Positions 49,588 to 61,700 of a stretch of DNA of 64,000 bases are shown piece after piece. The position numbers and the translations under genes were made by a program. The notes below the pieces were generated by a model. That model worked only from the letters and a program-made list of their open reading frames with translations, was not told the DNA's origin and searched no databases. The DNA comes from Clavaria fumosa (taxonomy: Eukaryota; Basidiomycota; Agaricomycetes; Agaricales; Clavariaceae), in assembly GCA_951802425.1 (NCBI GenBank), contig OX637795.1:3018501-3082500 (forward strand). The letters run 5' to 3'. Numbering within the stretch: the stretch's first letter is position 1; each line of letters begins with the position of its first letter.

Positions 49588-50360
49588 ACCTTGCTCTAGC
49601 AAGGTCCCCAATCGGAAACTGTGGTACTAGGTACCATGAGCGGATAGAACAGAGCAAAGGCGTGCCCGTACAGAAATGAGAGAATCTTACCATCGTACAC
49701 ACCAATGTGACCCAATCCTAAAAAGGATTTGTAATCTTGGAATGGGCGTCGTTCGCTCCTCTTACACTTGACGAAATTACACGATGGAGAACTGTTGCTG
49801 CCAGTGGTGTGAGCGTATAAGGCAAATGCAGCCACTCCTGAGCAGTAATTCGGCACTGGCACCAAACAACTTAACCGACCCGTCGAACACCCAACGCTGC
49901 TTGACTGCGCTATAAACAGGTCGAACCCTAACAATTTCAACGTCGCCAAAAAGCTACAACTCGTCGCCTAATGTGACCACTCCTAAAAAGGATCCATGGT
50001 GCCGCTCTACCCTCTCACACGGTGAGTATTTGACCGACTATCAATCGCCTTCAAATCACGTGTATGATCACGCGCCTCTCCCCGCTCTCGACACGTTGCA
50101 CCACCAAAGCATGGTTTGCACGCCATCTTGCATCAATGTGACGCGCCACACGCTTGCCATCCCCCGTCCAGGTATAATTCACGTCAGATCTCTCTATTCG
50201 TTCTTGATTAACCCGCAGCACGCGTATCTCAGCGTCATTTCTCGCACGATAAGCCATTCGATGTCTCTAGCCTCCCACGCACTGTTGACTTCAAATAGCT
50301 TCAAACCACCCCAACAATCTGCCCCCACCAGTCCCTCTCCTCCACTCGTCTCTGAAGGAG
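49588..50360. other. Promoter region of the sulfate permease, no gene
   Basis: Starts with a perfect short palindrome (ACCTTGCT.AGCAAGGT, about 49588-49606). The phrase CCTAAAAAGGAT occurs twice (about 49716 and 49982). Frames on either strand look random. Confidence 0.4.
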
Positions 50361-53329
50361 AATGGCAACTGCCGGGACGCGTTTCGTCAAGAAGGTGATC
50401 GGTTACCCCGAGGAATCGGTTCCGATTGTCTCTGTCAGGGACTGGTCGAAGCAGTACATAAAGCATCCAAAGCAACAGGTTCCGATTCCCTCCACCCTTC
50501 CCCGCACTTGACGCCCACTCACCCATCCTTCGGTCACAGGTCTACGACTACCTCCTGAGTCTCTTCCCTATTTTCTCATGGATCACACGCTACAGTAGGT
50601 GTATTCTGGCAATCCACTGGGTATCCCAATTTATGTTCGCCTCGCCTCAGATGTTGGATGGCTTACTGGTGACCTGATCGCTGGTCTCACGGTTGGTATC
50701 GTACTTGTGCCGCAGAGCATGTCCTACGCCTTGGTATTACTCATACATCGTCTTGCGCTACCCTAGTAATTCTTCTGACAACTTGCGCGGAACAGCTTGC
50801 ATTACTACCTCCAGAGTACGGTCTCTACTCTTCTTTCGTCGGAGTGACCATCTACTGCGTGCGCTCCATCTGCACCTGCTCGACGTCCGACCCCTGATTA
50901 TCACTCTATCCTCCCACCAGATTTTCGCCACCTCAAAAGATGTCAGCATTGGGGTACGTTCTATCCATTTCCTCAGCATCACCCCGTGAACTGACACGGA
51001 TGGCGCCAGCCTGTCGCCGTCATGTCCATCACCCTCGGGCAGATCATCCGGTACGTCGAGCAGCGCCACCCGCACCAGTTCACCGCGCCGGACATCGCCA
51101 CCACGCTCGCCTTCATCTGCGGCTTCATCACACTCGGCATAGGCCTGCTGCGCATCGGCTGGCTCGTCGAGTTCATCCCTGCGCCCGCGGTTAGCGGTTT
51201 CATGACCGGCTCAGCGATCAACATCGTGGCGAGTCAGGTGCCGGGCCTCATGGGCATCACTGGATTTGAGTAGGTTCTTCTACGGAATGAGTTTAGCATG
51301 CACTTTTTTGACTAAAAAATCATCCCTCGCCGTCAGCACCCGTGCGGAACCCTACAAGGTCATTATTAATACCCTCAAAGGACTACCTAGGACCCAGAAA
51401 GATGCAGCTTTCGGCCTAACCGGGCTGTTCTTCTTGTATGCTATACGTATCACCTGCGACTTCCTCGGGCGGCGCTATCCGCGAAGGGGTGAGTCTCTTC
51501 TATCCCCAGCCTTGCGCTTGAACAAACAACAGCTCACTGGCCGTCCCTACATCAGCACGGCTGTTCTTCTTCCTTTCAGTCTTGAGGAATGCTTTCGTGC
51601 TGATCATCCTTACCATCGCTGCATGGCTCTATACTCGCCACAGGAAGAGCAAATCTGGGAAGTATCCCATCAAGATTCTGCAAACCGTACCACGAGGCTT
51701 GAAGCACGTCAAGCAGCCCCACATCACGCACGCCCTCGTCTCAGCCCTCGTAGGCCGACTCCCAATTGCCACGACCATCCTGCTGCTCGAGCACATTGCC
51801 ATCTCCAAATGTACGTGCTATCACTGCCGTCCCTCTATATTCGACATTCCAAAGTTCACCGTCTCATAATACCTAGCGTTCGGCCGCCGAAACAACTACA
51901 AAATCAACCCTAACCAAGAGCTCATCGCGATCGGGGTGACGAACACGGTCGGGTCGTGCTTCGGCGCGTACCCGGCGACGGGCTCCTTCTCGCGCACGGC
52001 GCTCAAGTCCAAATGCGGCGTGCGCACGCCGCTGGCGGGCATCAGCACCGCGGTGGTCGTGATCGTCGCGCTGTACGGGCTGACACCTGCGTTCTTCTGG
52101 ATCCCGACGGCGGTGCTGTCGGCGGTGATTATCCACGCGGTGGCGGATCTCGTCGCGTCGCCCGCGCAGGTGTACTCGTTCTGGCGCGTGTCGCCGCTCG
52201 AGTTCGCCATCTGGTTCGCGGCGGTGCTCGTGACCGTGTTCTCGACGATCGAAAACGGGATATACACGTCGGTCGCGACGTCGCTGGCGCTGCTGCTGAT
52301 ACGCGTTGCGCACCCGCGGGGCAACTTCCTCGGGCGGATCACGGTGCGTGCGGAGCATGGCGCGGAGAAGACGCGCGATGTGTACGTCCCCCTCGACGAC
52401 GGCCGTGACGATGGTAGTGGCGGCAGCGGCAAGGGCGTCGGCATCGGCAAAAGCGTCAGCATTGTCAACCCAGACGTGGAAGTGCACCCGCCGTCGCCGG
52501 GGGTCCTGATCTATCGACTGGAGGAGAGCTACATCTACCCGAACGCGAGCCACGTGGACACGGTGCTGGTGGACTACGTCAAGGCGCACATGCGCCGCGG
52601 GGCGGACCTGTCGCGCGTGAACGTCGCGGACCGCCCGTGGAATGACCCTGGCCCGGCGAACGCGGGTGCGGAGGCGGAGCAGGCGCAGAACGCGGCGAAG
52701 CCTGAGCTGCATGCTATCGTGCTTGACTTTTCTGCAATGTGCGTTGCTGGGCTTCTTACATTGTGGTGGGCTAAATCTTTTCCATTTTGTTTCTTCTCCC
52801 GGATGCTCCAGCTCGCATATCGACACGACGGGTGTCCAATCTTTGATCGACGCGCGGTCCGCGATCGAGAGGTGGACCGACCGTCCCGTAGAGGTGGGTG
52901 GTTTTTCTTTCGTGCTTCCCCCCGCTCCTGCCTGCCCGCCTCGAGACTGAAGATGCGAGTCTCCAGTTCCACTTTGCGAGCATCCTGTCACCGTGGATAC
53001 GGCGCGCGCTGGTCTCCGCCGGGTTCGGCACGGGGCTCGGGTCGCGGGCGCACCCGCTCGAGGTGGCATCGGTGGTCCCGTACCGCGGGGGGTCCGTGCA
53101 TGCGGCTGACGAGAAGGAGGACGCAGCGATAGCAGCAGCAACAGGAGTACAAGACGATTTGGAGGTGCTGGTGGTGGCTGCGCCGCGCAAGCGGAAGGCC
53201 GGTTCGGACGGGACGTCGGTGGGCCAGGGCATGCCGCTCCCCTCTACAGACACGCCGCTCTTCCACATCGATCTCGCCGCGGCGGTTTGCGCGGCCGAGC
53301 GGGCCCTCTTCAGGTACAACGAGAGTTGA
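50361..53329 (+). CDS. Sulfate permease (SulP/SLC26 family) with STAS domain
   Basis: Plasma-membrane sulfate uptake, first step of sulfur assimilation. The start MATAGTRFVKKVIGYPEESV fits fungal members. The transmembrane part is spread over many exons: GDLIAGLTVGIVLVPQSMSY (SulP signature), LPPEYGLYSSFV, FATSKDVSIGPVAVMS, PAPAVSGFMTGSAINI, FGRRNNYKINPNQELIAIGV and NTVGSCFGAYPATGSFSRTA. A cytosolic C-terminal STAS domain follows from about 52500 (ESYIYPNASHVD, AIVLDFSAMSHIDTTGVQSL). A Gly/Ser-rich loop (about 52410-52455) separates them. Coding GC is much higher in the last large exon. Ends LFRYNES. Likely functional. Confidence 0.92.
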
Positions 53330-53890
53330 ACGTGCGTCGAGGCGCTCCGCATTGGGGGAGAGAGTCGTTGATGAGTTTGCTGAGATGGTTAAGAACACGG
53401 ATGGCGATGCTTCAGTGCTTTCTCTCTTCCTTTCCTTCGTTCTTCTTTCCCTCTTTGTTCTTCACCATCGTGAGGTCCCGTTGCCTGAAAGAGTTCACCT
53501 GACTTTCCCGAGGTTTCAATATGCGAGTCGCAATGAAAGTCACGACCTATGCACAGTGTTCATGACCAACTTATTACAGTGCAAAAAATTACAATAAAGG
53601 ATGCAAAAAAAATTTAAACTTGTAGGCATCAAAAATGGTTCCACATATTGTAAAAAAATTTGAATTTATTTATAAAAGATTGTTTCATTTCACATATTCA
53701 AGGCAAGAAAAGTTGTTAGAAAATAAAAAAATTGTAGGGTTATGAATTTTTTATTTTCTTTTTCACCTAATTTTTTGAGTGGTATTATTATATATAAAAA
53801 TTTAAAATATGATGATTTGAATTTGTCTCAGCAATAAATACAAGAAAAAAATTGAATAATTTTGAATATTTCTCCTTCAAAAATCCTTTG

Positions 53891-53967
53891 AGCACACAGA
53901 TATCTGCATCTATTTATGGCAACATGATCTGGAAGTTACCATAAATGGATGCAGATATCTGTGTGCT
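53891..53967. repeat. Long hairpin (33-base arms, 11-base loop)
   Basis: 53891-53923 (AGCACACAGATATCTGCATC and on) and the reverse complement of 53935-53967 match at 31 of 33 positions. Such near-perfect stems often mark ends or cores of miniature transposons. Confidence 0.8.
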
Positions 53968-53985
53968 ATTTCCTGCATTCCTCAG

Positions 53986-54354
53986 CCACTTTTGAGCTCA
54001 GTTTTAGTGAAAGATATTGTTCCTACGTATGTTGTCTATATTCTCCAGCAATCAGAATATTTTTACAAATTTTATCTCACCCAATATATGCAATTTGGTA
54101 TTGAACACATCATTTTCACCTTTCTGACCTCTCTATTGATTTTGGTGCTTCATCTTAGTGAGATAAAACAATCCAAGAATTATTTTAAACAGATTGTCTG
54201 AAGCAGATATTTTATTTTTGACCTCAATGAGTTTATATTACACCACCAGTGCTCATAATTAAATATTGAGGCAAAAATTTAAAATTCCATCTTGGACAAT
54301 TTGCTCAAATTAAATCTGTGATTATTTTATCTCACTAAAACTAAGCCTCAAAGT
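53986..54354. mobile_element. Candidate miniature inverted-repeat element
   Basis: The left end CACTTTTGAGCTCAGTTTTA and the reverse complement of the right end (CACTTTGAGGCTTAGTTTTA) share about 85 percent of 26 bases. The inside is AT-rich with repeated TTAGTGAGATAAAA. No target duplication could be fixed. Confidence 0.4.
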
Positions 54355-55114
54355 GCTTGTGGAAGCCTATAACCTCTTCACAACTTTTGGGTCACTTGTT
54401 GTGCCACCCTGGCAGAGATTGCTGATGTAAGTGACACATGGCTGTAGTGGGGATTGCCAGTCCCCAGGGCTAAAGGCTGAGTGTCTAGTCATGCTGAAAG
54501 CTTATGTAATGCATGTGCTGTGAATATTTTCATGTTTAGGTAATCTTACTGTGTTGTAACTGATGTCTTGCTTTGTAGTATAGGTATTAGATATAAATGT
54601 TTTATATCTAAGGAAAGAATAGGAATTGGGTTAAGGTATAAGAGAGTGAAAGAGGTAAGATAGAGAGGGTATTACTGTAAAGATTTATAATAATATTGTC
54701 ATAGTACAGTACTCATATCAATAAACTTAAGTATGTCATATCTCATTATTGGTTGGATATTGAAGCAAGGTGTAAGAGGATGAAATGGTCAAGATGACTA
54801 TGGGAATCCCTTGGTTAATTGCCCTTGTATGAGATATTGATGCTTGAGTCATTATAGAATGTTTCTATTTGCTGCCCACATTAGCAATGCCTTGTAGACA
54901 ATATTAATTGAGGTTATCTTAGCAGGAAGGTGTGCAACCAGAAGCTTAATTGGGATGTTGAGCTTGCCTAGTAATAATATTTGAGGTTCCTATTAGGGTT
55001 AACTTCAGTTTCCCTTACTTGAATATTATTATTCACAGGTAGCAAACCTGGTTCCATAACACATCCTCATTTGCTCCAACCCTCATCCTCCCTTCCTTTG
55101 CAATCTACTGCCAT

Positions 55115-55480
55115 ATGGCAACCCCCACTTGCCGCCAATTCCACCTGGCACCCCCTGCTCACTGCCAATGCCCCCTGCTTTCTGCCCTGCTGCCTCACAC
55201 CACACCACACCACCTAGTCCCCCTGCTTGCTGCCTGCACTGCCTTGCACTCTGCCACCTGCCTGGTGCTCCCTGCTCACTGCCAACATCAACTGGCACCC
55301 CCTGCTCACCACCAATGCCATCTAGCATCCCCTGCTCACTGACCATGCTACATACCTTGCACCACACCACCACCTGGTGCCTCCTACTTGCTGCCTGCAC
55401 CACCCTGCACTCTTCCACACTGCCTGGCAACTCCCCCCCCCCCCGCTCACTGACCATGCTACCTCGCACCAGTGATTGAT
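55115..55480. repeat. C-rich minisatellite
   Basis: Imperfect units of roughly 30-35 bases built from CCCCCTGCTCACTGCCAATG and CACCTGGCAC variants, ending in a run of about 13 C (55431-55443). Long open frames on both strands here reflect the repeat, not genes. Confidence 0.7.
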
Positions 55481-55595
55481 TTTTCTACATGGTGCTTACA
55501 GATTGACTTCTGACCAAAAAGTAATCTGGCACCAACAATCTCACAAAATAAGAACTGCAAGCTAAATCTTAAGGGTAATACACCAATGTGCTATA

Positions 55596-57241
55596 TCACC
55601 TGTCACTAGATGGTACGACAGTTAAAAATATATTGATCTCCCCATCACATGAGAATGCAGCATTATTCTTTGAGAAAGTCTTGGAGCTGGGACGTGATAA
55701 AGTGCAGATCTGCAGGAGCACTCCCCCATCCAGCTGCTGAGCAGTTGTATTCAGGAAGTCAACATCCGCTGTTATCATGCTTACCGTTATGCCCCCAGAT
55801 GGAGTCTATCATCACAAATTTTGCATTCTCCATGTGCGAAATCTCAATCAGGTTGTCTTCCGGCTTGAAGAGAGCATTGTCAGTACCGCTGACAATTGAA
55901 CAGAGCATATACCTACGGTGAAATAAAGGTCTGTCTTTGAGGGCATGATCAACCCTTTTGCCTTGATATCCTTCAAGGCAAGGGGAAGATCGCCCCCGTG
56001 ACGTATTTGCGAGATATCTCCATTCTGCCAAGTGTGCATCATCCCAAGAATATCATTTGCATCCCAAGTTTTGAGTATAAAGCTTTCCGCATCCTGTAAG
56101 AATTCTTCGAGGTTACAAAACCTTTGATGGATCAGGTATTGTGAAGATGCACCACAAATCTTCAATGACTCACTCCCCATCCTGAAGGTACAAGTGCTGT
56201 CGGTACCACTATGAACGAAACTGAGATTTCAAAAGATTGGGTTAGGACGGATTATTCTCGTACCGTCTGGCTGTATAGCCATGCACAGAAAGCCCGAGAA
56301 TAAGCCTGCAGACCAAGACGAGGACTGGTCAAGTAAAGACCATCCTCAAAGTCCTTGGAATTCCGCAATGCCATCTTCGGCCCTTCAAGGACGCTGGACG
56401 GAACATAAGAGCAATGGCATGACATATGACAAAATAGCTGACCATATGTTATGAGGGCTAGTGCGCGCTGAGCCACAGAGCACTACAAACCGCTCCACCA
56501 AGTCCGGATAAATCGTGACCCAATGATATGCCTGGCACAAGTGTTATCACGTCTGTCCAAAATAAATGCCATACAGACCTGTTGACCGCCCATGGAGAAA
56601 CCCACCACACAAAACACTTTTGCTACCCCAAGGTGATCTGTGAGGACCTGATACTGAGCACGCCTACGAAAGGAACGCCACGATTAGGCGAAAGGTAGAA
56701 CTACGAAGATGACCACAAACACGTTATCCTCATAGGACACAGCAGGAAAGGAAGGGCCATTGTAGGGAGGAGGCTAGACAAGACAACGTCAAGACAGATG
56801 AAAATAGCACGGGAAAACTCACAGTATTTGATGGTGAAGATGACTTTGTGGCTGTTAGCATATGCTTGACTGAAAGACAGCTTTACTTCACTTCTCCGTT
56901 GCAAAACAATGCAAAGATGACAACGTAAAATTTAGTGGGATCTAGAGCCTGAGCTTTATTGAGCGCTTGAGATAATTCGATAGTGAATGCTGCCATACTT
57001 TGACTTTCCCCACCAGGTTCGTTTCATCTACAAATAGTCACATTGTGCGCATGCAGGAGCATAAGTAAAAGAACACACCACTGGCAGGAAGCTTTTCCAG
57101 GAAACAAGTCGGAAATACGACGCATGGTAACTTGGGGTCTCCATAGGTCCGATATGCTGTAACGGCATCTGGTAGCACGCCTCCAGACACTTTGAATGGC
57201 CCATGATGATAATACTGTACATCAGACACCTTCGACATCAT
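55596..57241 (-). CDS. Homoserine O-acetyltransferase-like alpha/beta hydrolase, one frame break
   Basis: Resembles the MET2/MetX-type hydrolase superfamily common in fungi. The start VQYYHHGPFKVSGGVLPDAV is near 57223. After several short exons come SSSPSNT, a piece like PPPYNGPSFP, RAQYQVLTDHLGV, the nucleophile elbow VVGFSMGGQQ, PDLVERFVVLCGSARTSPHN, LEGPKMALRNSKDFEDGLYL, LKTWDANDILGMMHTWQNGD (acid region) and DNLIEISHMENAKFV with His in SIWGH. Near 56180 the frame moves by one base between WYRQHLYLQD and MGSESLK without a good splice site. A typical FGNGE is FCNGE. It may be a young pseudogene or carry an unusual intron. The C-terminal end after NTTAQQL is uncertain. Confidence 0.65.
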
Positions 57242-57304
57242 GAGTGGAAGAATGGAGAGCTCTGCGGCGGTGCACCACAGTTGTCTTCAAGACCAGGGGC
57301 ACAT

Positions 57305-57385
57305 AGCTGCGCAGACGCAAATTCGAATTTATCTAGGTATTCTCTGCTAGTCACCATGAAGTTACCCGACGCATTGAGAGATGTC
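57305..57385. repeat. Third copy of the ATGAAGTTACCC dispersed repeat
   Basis: Reads TCTGCTAGTCACCATGAAGTTACCCGACGCATTGAG, also found with changes at about 47937-47990 and 48815-48885. It begins after a shared CTGCGCAGAC phrase. Function unknown. Confidence 0.6.
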
Positions 57386-57450
57386 CATCACTGCCCAATC
57401 ACCACCAATTTTTTTTACCACCCTGTCATCCCACATTTAGAAGTTAGAAC

Positions 57451-57671
57451 TAGTGTTGCCAACGGCGCGAGCCGATTTCTTTTTTGGGAATTTGCATTGA
57501 GTATTGTGGCTTCAAATCAACAGGTAATCCCACAGAATAAGCGGCTTTGGGCTCTCACAGAAGGAGTGAATGATCAGATGTATCAAAATCTCTCCTCCCA
57601 TTGTGCATTGTCCAACGGCTCGCTCGGTTTAGCTGAGCCGAGCCGAAAAAAGCCGAGCCGTGGCAACACTA
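57451..57671. mobile_element. Non-autonomous hAT-type miniature element
   Basis: A 221-base element with inverted ends TAGTGTTGCCAACGGC and (reverse complement of the right end) TAGTGTTGCCACGGC. It is flanked by an exact 8-base duplication GTTAGAAC at 57443-57450 and 57672-57679. Eight-base duplications with (T/C)AG.G.TG ends are characteristic of hAT elements. It encodes no transposase, so it depends on another copy for movement. Confidence 0.82.
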
Positions 57672-57908
57672 GTTAGAACCCAATTTCGGCATTCATGGCA
57701 CACTTCACTGCATTCACTTCTACACTCTGTTCACTTCACTCTATTCACTTCACTCTCTTCGCCGCCGTTGGTATCGCTTCCTCACTAATGTGTACGCGTG
57801 GCACCTGTTGTTTTACCGCCCCTTCTCAGCCCCGAACCAACCAGCCGCCGCTCGAGCTCTTATCACGCGCCATTCATTCTGCCTAATACACTCAGAGATG
57901 ATCCCATA

Positions 57909-58240
57909 ATGTCCGGGCCCGAGTGCCCATGCTGCTCGAGAACGGCGAGGAAAAGAACAGGTGCGACTGCCCGGTCTCATAAACCATGGGTTTCCCACCT
58001 CGCTTATGCAATTTTTTTTCAGCGTCGAAGTCGAAGTCGGCATGTTCGGGGACTCACAGGCCAGAAAGACGAGCCTCATGTCAAAAACGTCGAGGGCAGC
58101 TTCGACAAGGATTACGTCCAGACGCTAGTACGCCTCCTTCCCCCTCCCCCGTTCCCATTCCATCCGCACTTCCATGCACCCACGCCCACGCATCCCAAGG
58201 CGTCAACTTCATATTGAAGATAATCTCCATGGGTGCCATG
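57909..58240 (+). pseudogene. Fragment of a Spg1/Tem1-type small GTPase
   Basis: Spg1/Tem1 GTPases start the septation or mitotic-exit pathway. After a short first exon and an intron, the plus strand reads VEVGMFGDSQARKTSLMSK, like the family P-loop region but with Arg where Gly precedes the P-loop Lys. A one-base loss then shifts the frame to NVEGSFDKDYVQTL. After a further intron GVNFILKIIS follows, and similarity ends. The nucleotide-binding Gly is gone, the frame is broken and more than two thirds of the protein (including NKxD-type motifs) is absent. It cannot be functional. Confidence 0.75.
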
Positions 58241-58768
58241 GGTGGAGACAGACTACTCTGTATGGCATTCATGTCCACGCATGCCAAACTCCTCTTACTA
58301 TCGGGCGACGACCAACCCATCATATCGCGTATGTAGAGCCCCATAACAGTAGCCATGCTTCGGAAATTCCACACGCCCCCTGCACTTGTGAAAGCGCCTA
58401 CTTCACTACATCCTGGGTACTGCACGGTTGTCACCGATGATGGGCGATTGATATTGTTCGCTTATATAGTGCGGCAAGTAGCACCCATATTGACAGGCGT
58501 TTTCCACGATCTTATCCGTGCCCATGGTATTGCACGCTCACCATTGCCAATCAGAAGTGTAAACAACCTTGATTCCTCACATCGTGCCGCCTAGACATGC
58601 AAGCAATCATATTGCAAAACAAACCGTTCTCTCGTATATGCGTGGGCTTGGATTCCATTCATTATGTGGGAATGGATGATAGATGAAATTTCGAGGAAGG
58701 GTTGATGCGGAAGCTCAAAATAGAATGATGCACATTGAGGTGTGATAGCCTTGTGAGATGATGATGCA
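58241..58768. other. Intergenic, no feature seen
   Basis: Short frames only. The 3' flank of the CHAT gene occupies the right side. Confidence 0.4.
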
Positions 58769-61700
58769 TCATAAGCGACGAGGGTCACGGCAGAACCACG
58801 ACCCAAACAAGACCCATTGTGCCCAATGGTATGGGGCATTTGTACGTTCGTTCCGCTTGATACTTAGAGCCGCCATCTGTACCGCTTTTGCCACATGAAC
58901 CACAGTCCTCCCAGAAACGTCAACGAGACAGCTGCTGAAGCTATCATAGAAAGCACGGGAGAACGCCCGCCCGTCCACGCTCTGCGATGGCCACAGCGTG
59001 CCCACGGCGGAACATGCACCCGCACAGAGGAATGCGGATAGCAGCCCAAGCGGCTCGTCGCCAGGCATCGTCGTCTGGTCAACCGAAGCACACGCAATAA
59101 GATTCACTAACGGCGCGTTGCGAAGGTCGAGCTCTAACACGGATTTCGCTTTGAAGGGGTGTTTTCCTGTCAGGACCATAGCTTGCTCCAGAGCACTTGC
59201 GTTCTGTTTTGTGTGACCATGAAAGTGAATGAGCGCCGTCGTTTCTGTCATCTGCATCCTGAACCCCGCCTCCGTAACGTCAGCGCCAAAGGTAAAAGAG
59301 CTGTTATTGAATCCCTTCGCCAGGGATTCGAGACTGTATTTGATCTCTTCAGGTCGATCACCCAGTTGGCCAGGGTTATCATACACGCCAAAAATTGTAG
59401 CTGTGCAATGTGACTGCTTGATGCGTGACTGTAGTCGAGCAGTACACTGCCTGAGCACGGAATGGCTGTACGTGTAGACCACGGGATTGCGTTCGAGTAA
59501 GACGACGGATTCTCCGTCGGCGTTGGTACCGATTTCGATCGCGTGGAGGGGAATTCCATGCATAACGCCAGTTGGACACAGCACCAACAAATCTCCTTCC
59601 TTGCTTAGAGTTGCGATTGGAGCAATCAACTCCCGGAGCAGGTTAAAATTATCGTAGGCATTTTCACCGCTGAGTTCCGCCCGATCAAGATATCTATCAC
59701 CTTCTGGGTAGGAGAATCGCCATCGTTCGACCTCGCTTATCTTGATGGCGAGTTTGTGCATTGTCACTCTTGGCGATACAAAAAGTGGGCGCTGAGGATT
59801 CGTTGGTTGAACTGATAAGAATACACCATCTTCCACCTTGACGCAAATTAGGTAGATATCGTCATCCACAGCAGCCCAGTCTAGAAAAATGGGTCGTTCT
59901 GCGGTCAACAAGGACATCCATCTCAAATCATCCAGGGTGGCAATTGCTCCAGTGAGTACATCCAAGGAAGCGCGGAGTACGGGGTCCTGCATCATTTTCC
60001 CGCGCAGGGTTCGTATTTCCTTCTTGATCCACGCCCTTTGCTCGACTGGGGCGGTCCGCAACCTTGTCAACAATAGGCCCATCCCACCGACAAGAGCCAG
60101 TGAGTCTAGGGGCATTTCAAGGTAAGGAGTATTCCGAGACGCCCAATCAAGATCGTCGATAAATTTCTCAAAACCGTGCGATCGAGTAACTCGCAGCTTG
60201 AGCATATCAGAGAGTGACCGTGCTTTCGAAGCCTGAATCCATTCCCATGCAGCTTGCGGGTTATCGTGAGCGATGGCCATGTCCAATCCCAGATTGAAGA
60301 TGCGTCGGACGTCTCGGCTACCAATGACAGTGTGTTTGTACTGAAGCGATGTTATTGTAGACGCCGAAGAAGGAGGCGAATCGGTCAGAAGATACATCAG
60401 CATCTCGACGGCGGAGCGAAGCAGGTGGGCTGCCTCCTCTGGTTCCGATAATTCTTTCAACGCCAAAGCTTCCCAGTACTTACATTCAAGTATCTGCGCT
60501 ACGTGGCCTACAGACAAGTAGAATTTGGAAGCTTCCTTGAGCGAGTCCCGTGCGTCTTGTAGGATTACGGATTTTTCTGAAGCAAGAGCAAACTGGCCAC
60601 AGAGCAAGACTTTCCGGCGACCATTGTGCGCCCGCAACGCCGCTTGAGTCTCTGGAGAAGCATATCGGCCATGGACTTCGAGAGCCTTGCTTGCATGATC
60701 CATCGCCTCCCGTAAGCCATCAGTGATCTCCATCACCGTGGCTTCAGCATTTGCCATTTCCAGCGCAAACGTCGCGTCTTCCTCCATGATCGACGCTTCG
60801 GGGTTAGGGTAATAAGCTCGTTGCTTATGATAACTCAACGCAAACTGAGCGGCCCGTTGCAGCGCACTCCTCGCCTCCTCGACGGCCGTGTCGGGCAGGA
60901 CAGATTTAAAGTCAACGTAGCCCTTCGCCAGAAGCAGTAGCTTGCGCGGAGCTGCCATGTCCAAACCTGCTTCGTCCTCGATCCATCGGCGGAGCAGATC
61001 TCTCGCCGATTCAAACTTGGCGCGTTGTGCTTGTGGCGGGCCGTCGGCGTCAAACACGAGTTGGGCGGCCGCCATCATTTCTGCCACGGTCGATGCGTCG
61101 CGGAACTTGCCGCTCGATCGTAGCACGGCAAGGTATGGCGGCCCGTACTTGAGCACGTTCTCCGCATCGCCCGTGCGGTATGCGACGTAAAACATGACCT
61201 TAGCTCTCAAAGAAGAATTGACCGGGGAGAGAGCCAGGATACCCGGTGGGCAATCCTCGCAATCCTGCAGAAACGACCCAATGTCTGCTGAGGACTCGAC
61301 TTCTACACCCATGACCGCCAAATGGTGCAGCCAGTATTTTGTAGTCCTGCCTGTCGTACCGCATGCATCTCGAAGGTACTGACTCGTCTCATACAAACCC
61401 TGGCCGTGCTTGAGCGTACCGCATAAGTCCGCAACTTGAAACAGTCAGTGATTGAGAATGACGGCTGACAGGTTCACAAACCTTCGTCCAAAGCGCTAAT
61501 CATTCTTGCAGGGAACTCGACCTTTGAATATTCCAGAGCGAGTTCGAACATGCCATCGCCCATCTTGACGAGTTCAGCCTCGACACTGCGTGACCGCATC
61601 ACAGAGCGAAGGCTTTCCAGATGAATTCTCATCCTTCGGACGTCAAGATGACCCCACGCATGACCACACTTCTTGTAGTTCTGCTCCGCAGACTTAATGA

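Larger units (their letters stand above)
53330..55114. repeat. AT-rich, CpG-poor repeat zone
   Basis: From about 53580 to 55080 the DNA is AT-rich with almost no CpG. It holds a hairpin and a candidate inverted-repeat element (listed separately). The part after 54430 has features of an old LTR (TGATGTAAGTGACAC, ending TATTGGTTGGATATTGA) but I cannot prove it. No coding potential is seen. Confidence 0.5.

Noticed and set aside
51873..53141. 422-codon minus-strand frame, very Arg-rich
   Set aside because: It is the shadow of the GC-rich permease and STAS exons; composition is random and no start context or domain is seen.
55083..55469. Gly-rich minus-strand protein of 128 codons
   Set aside because: It is an open frame produced by the C-rich minisatellite.
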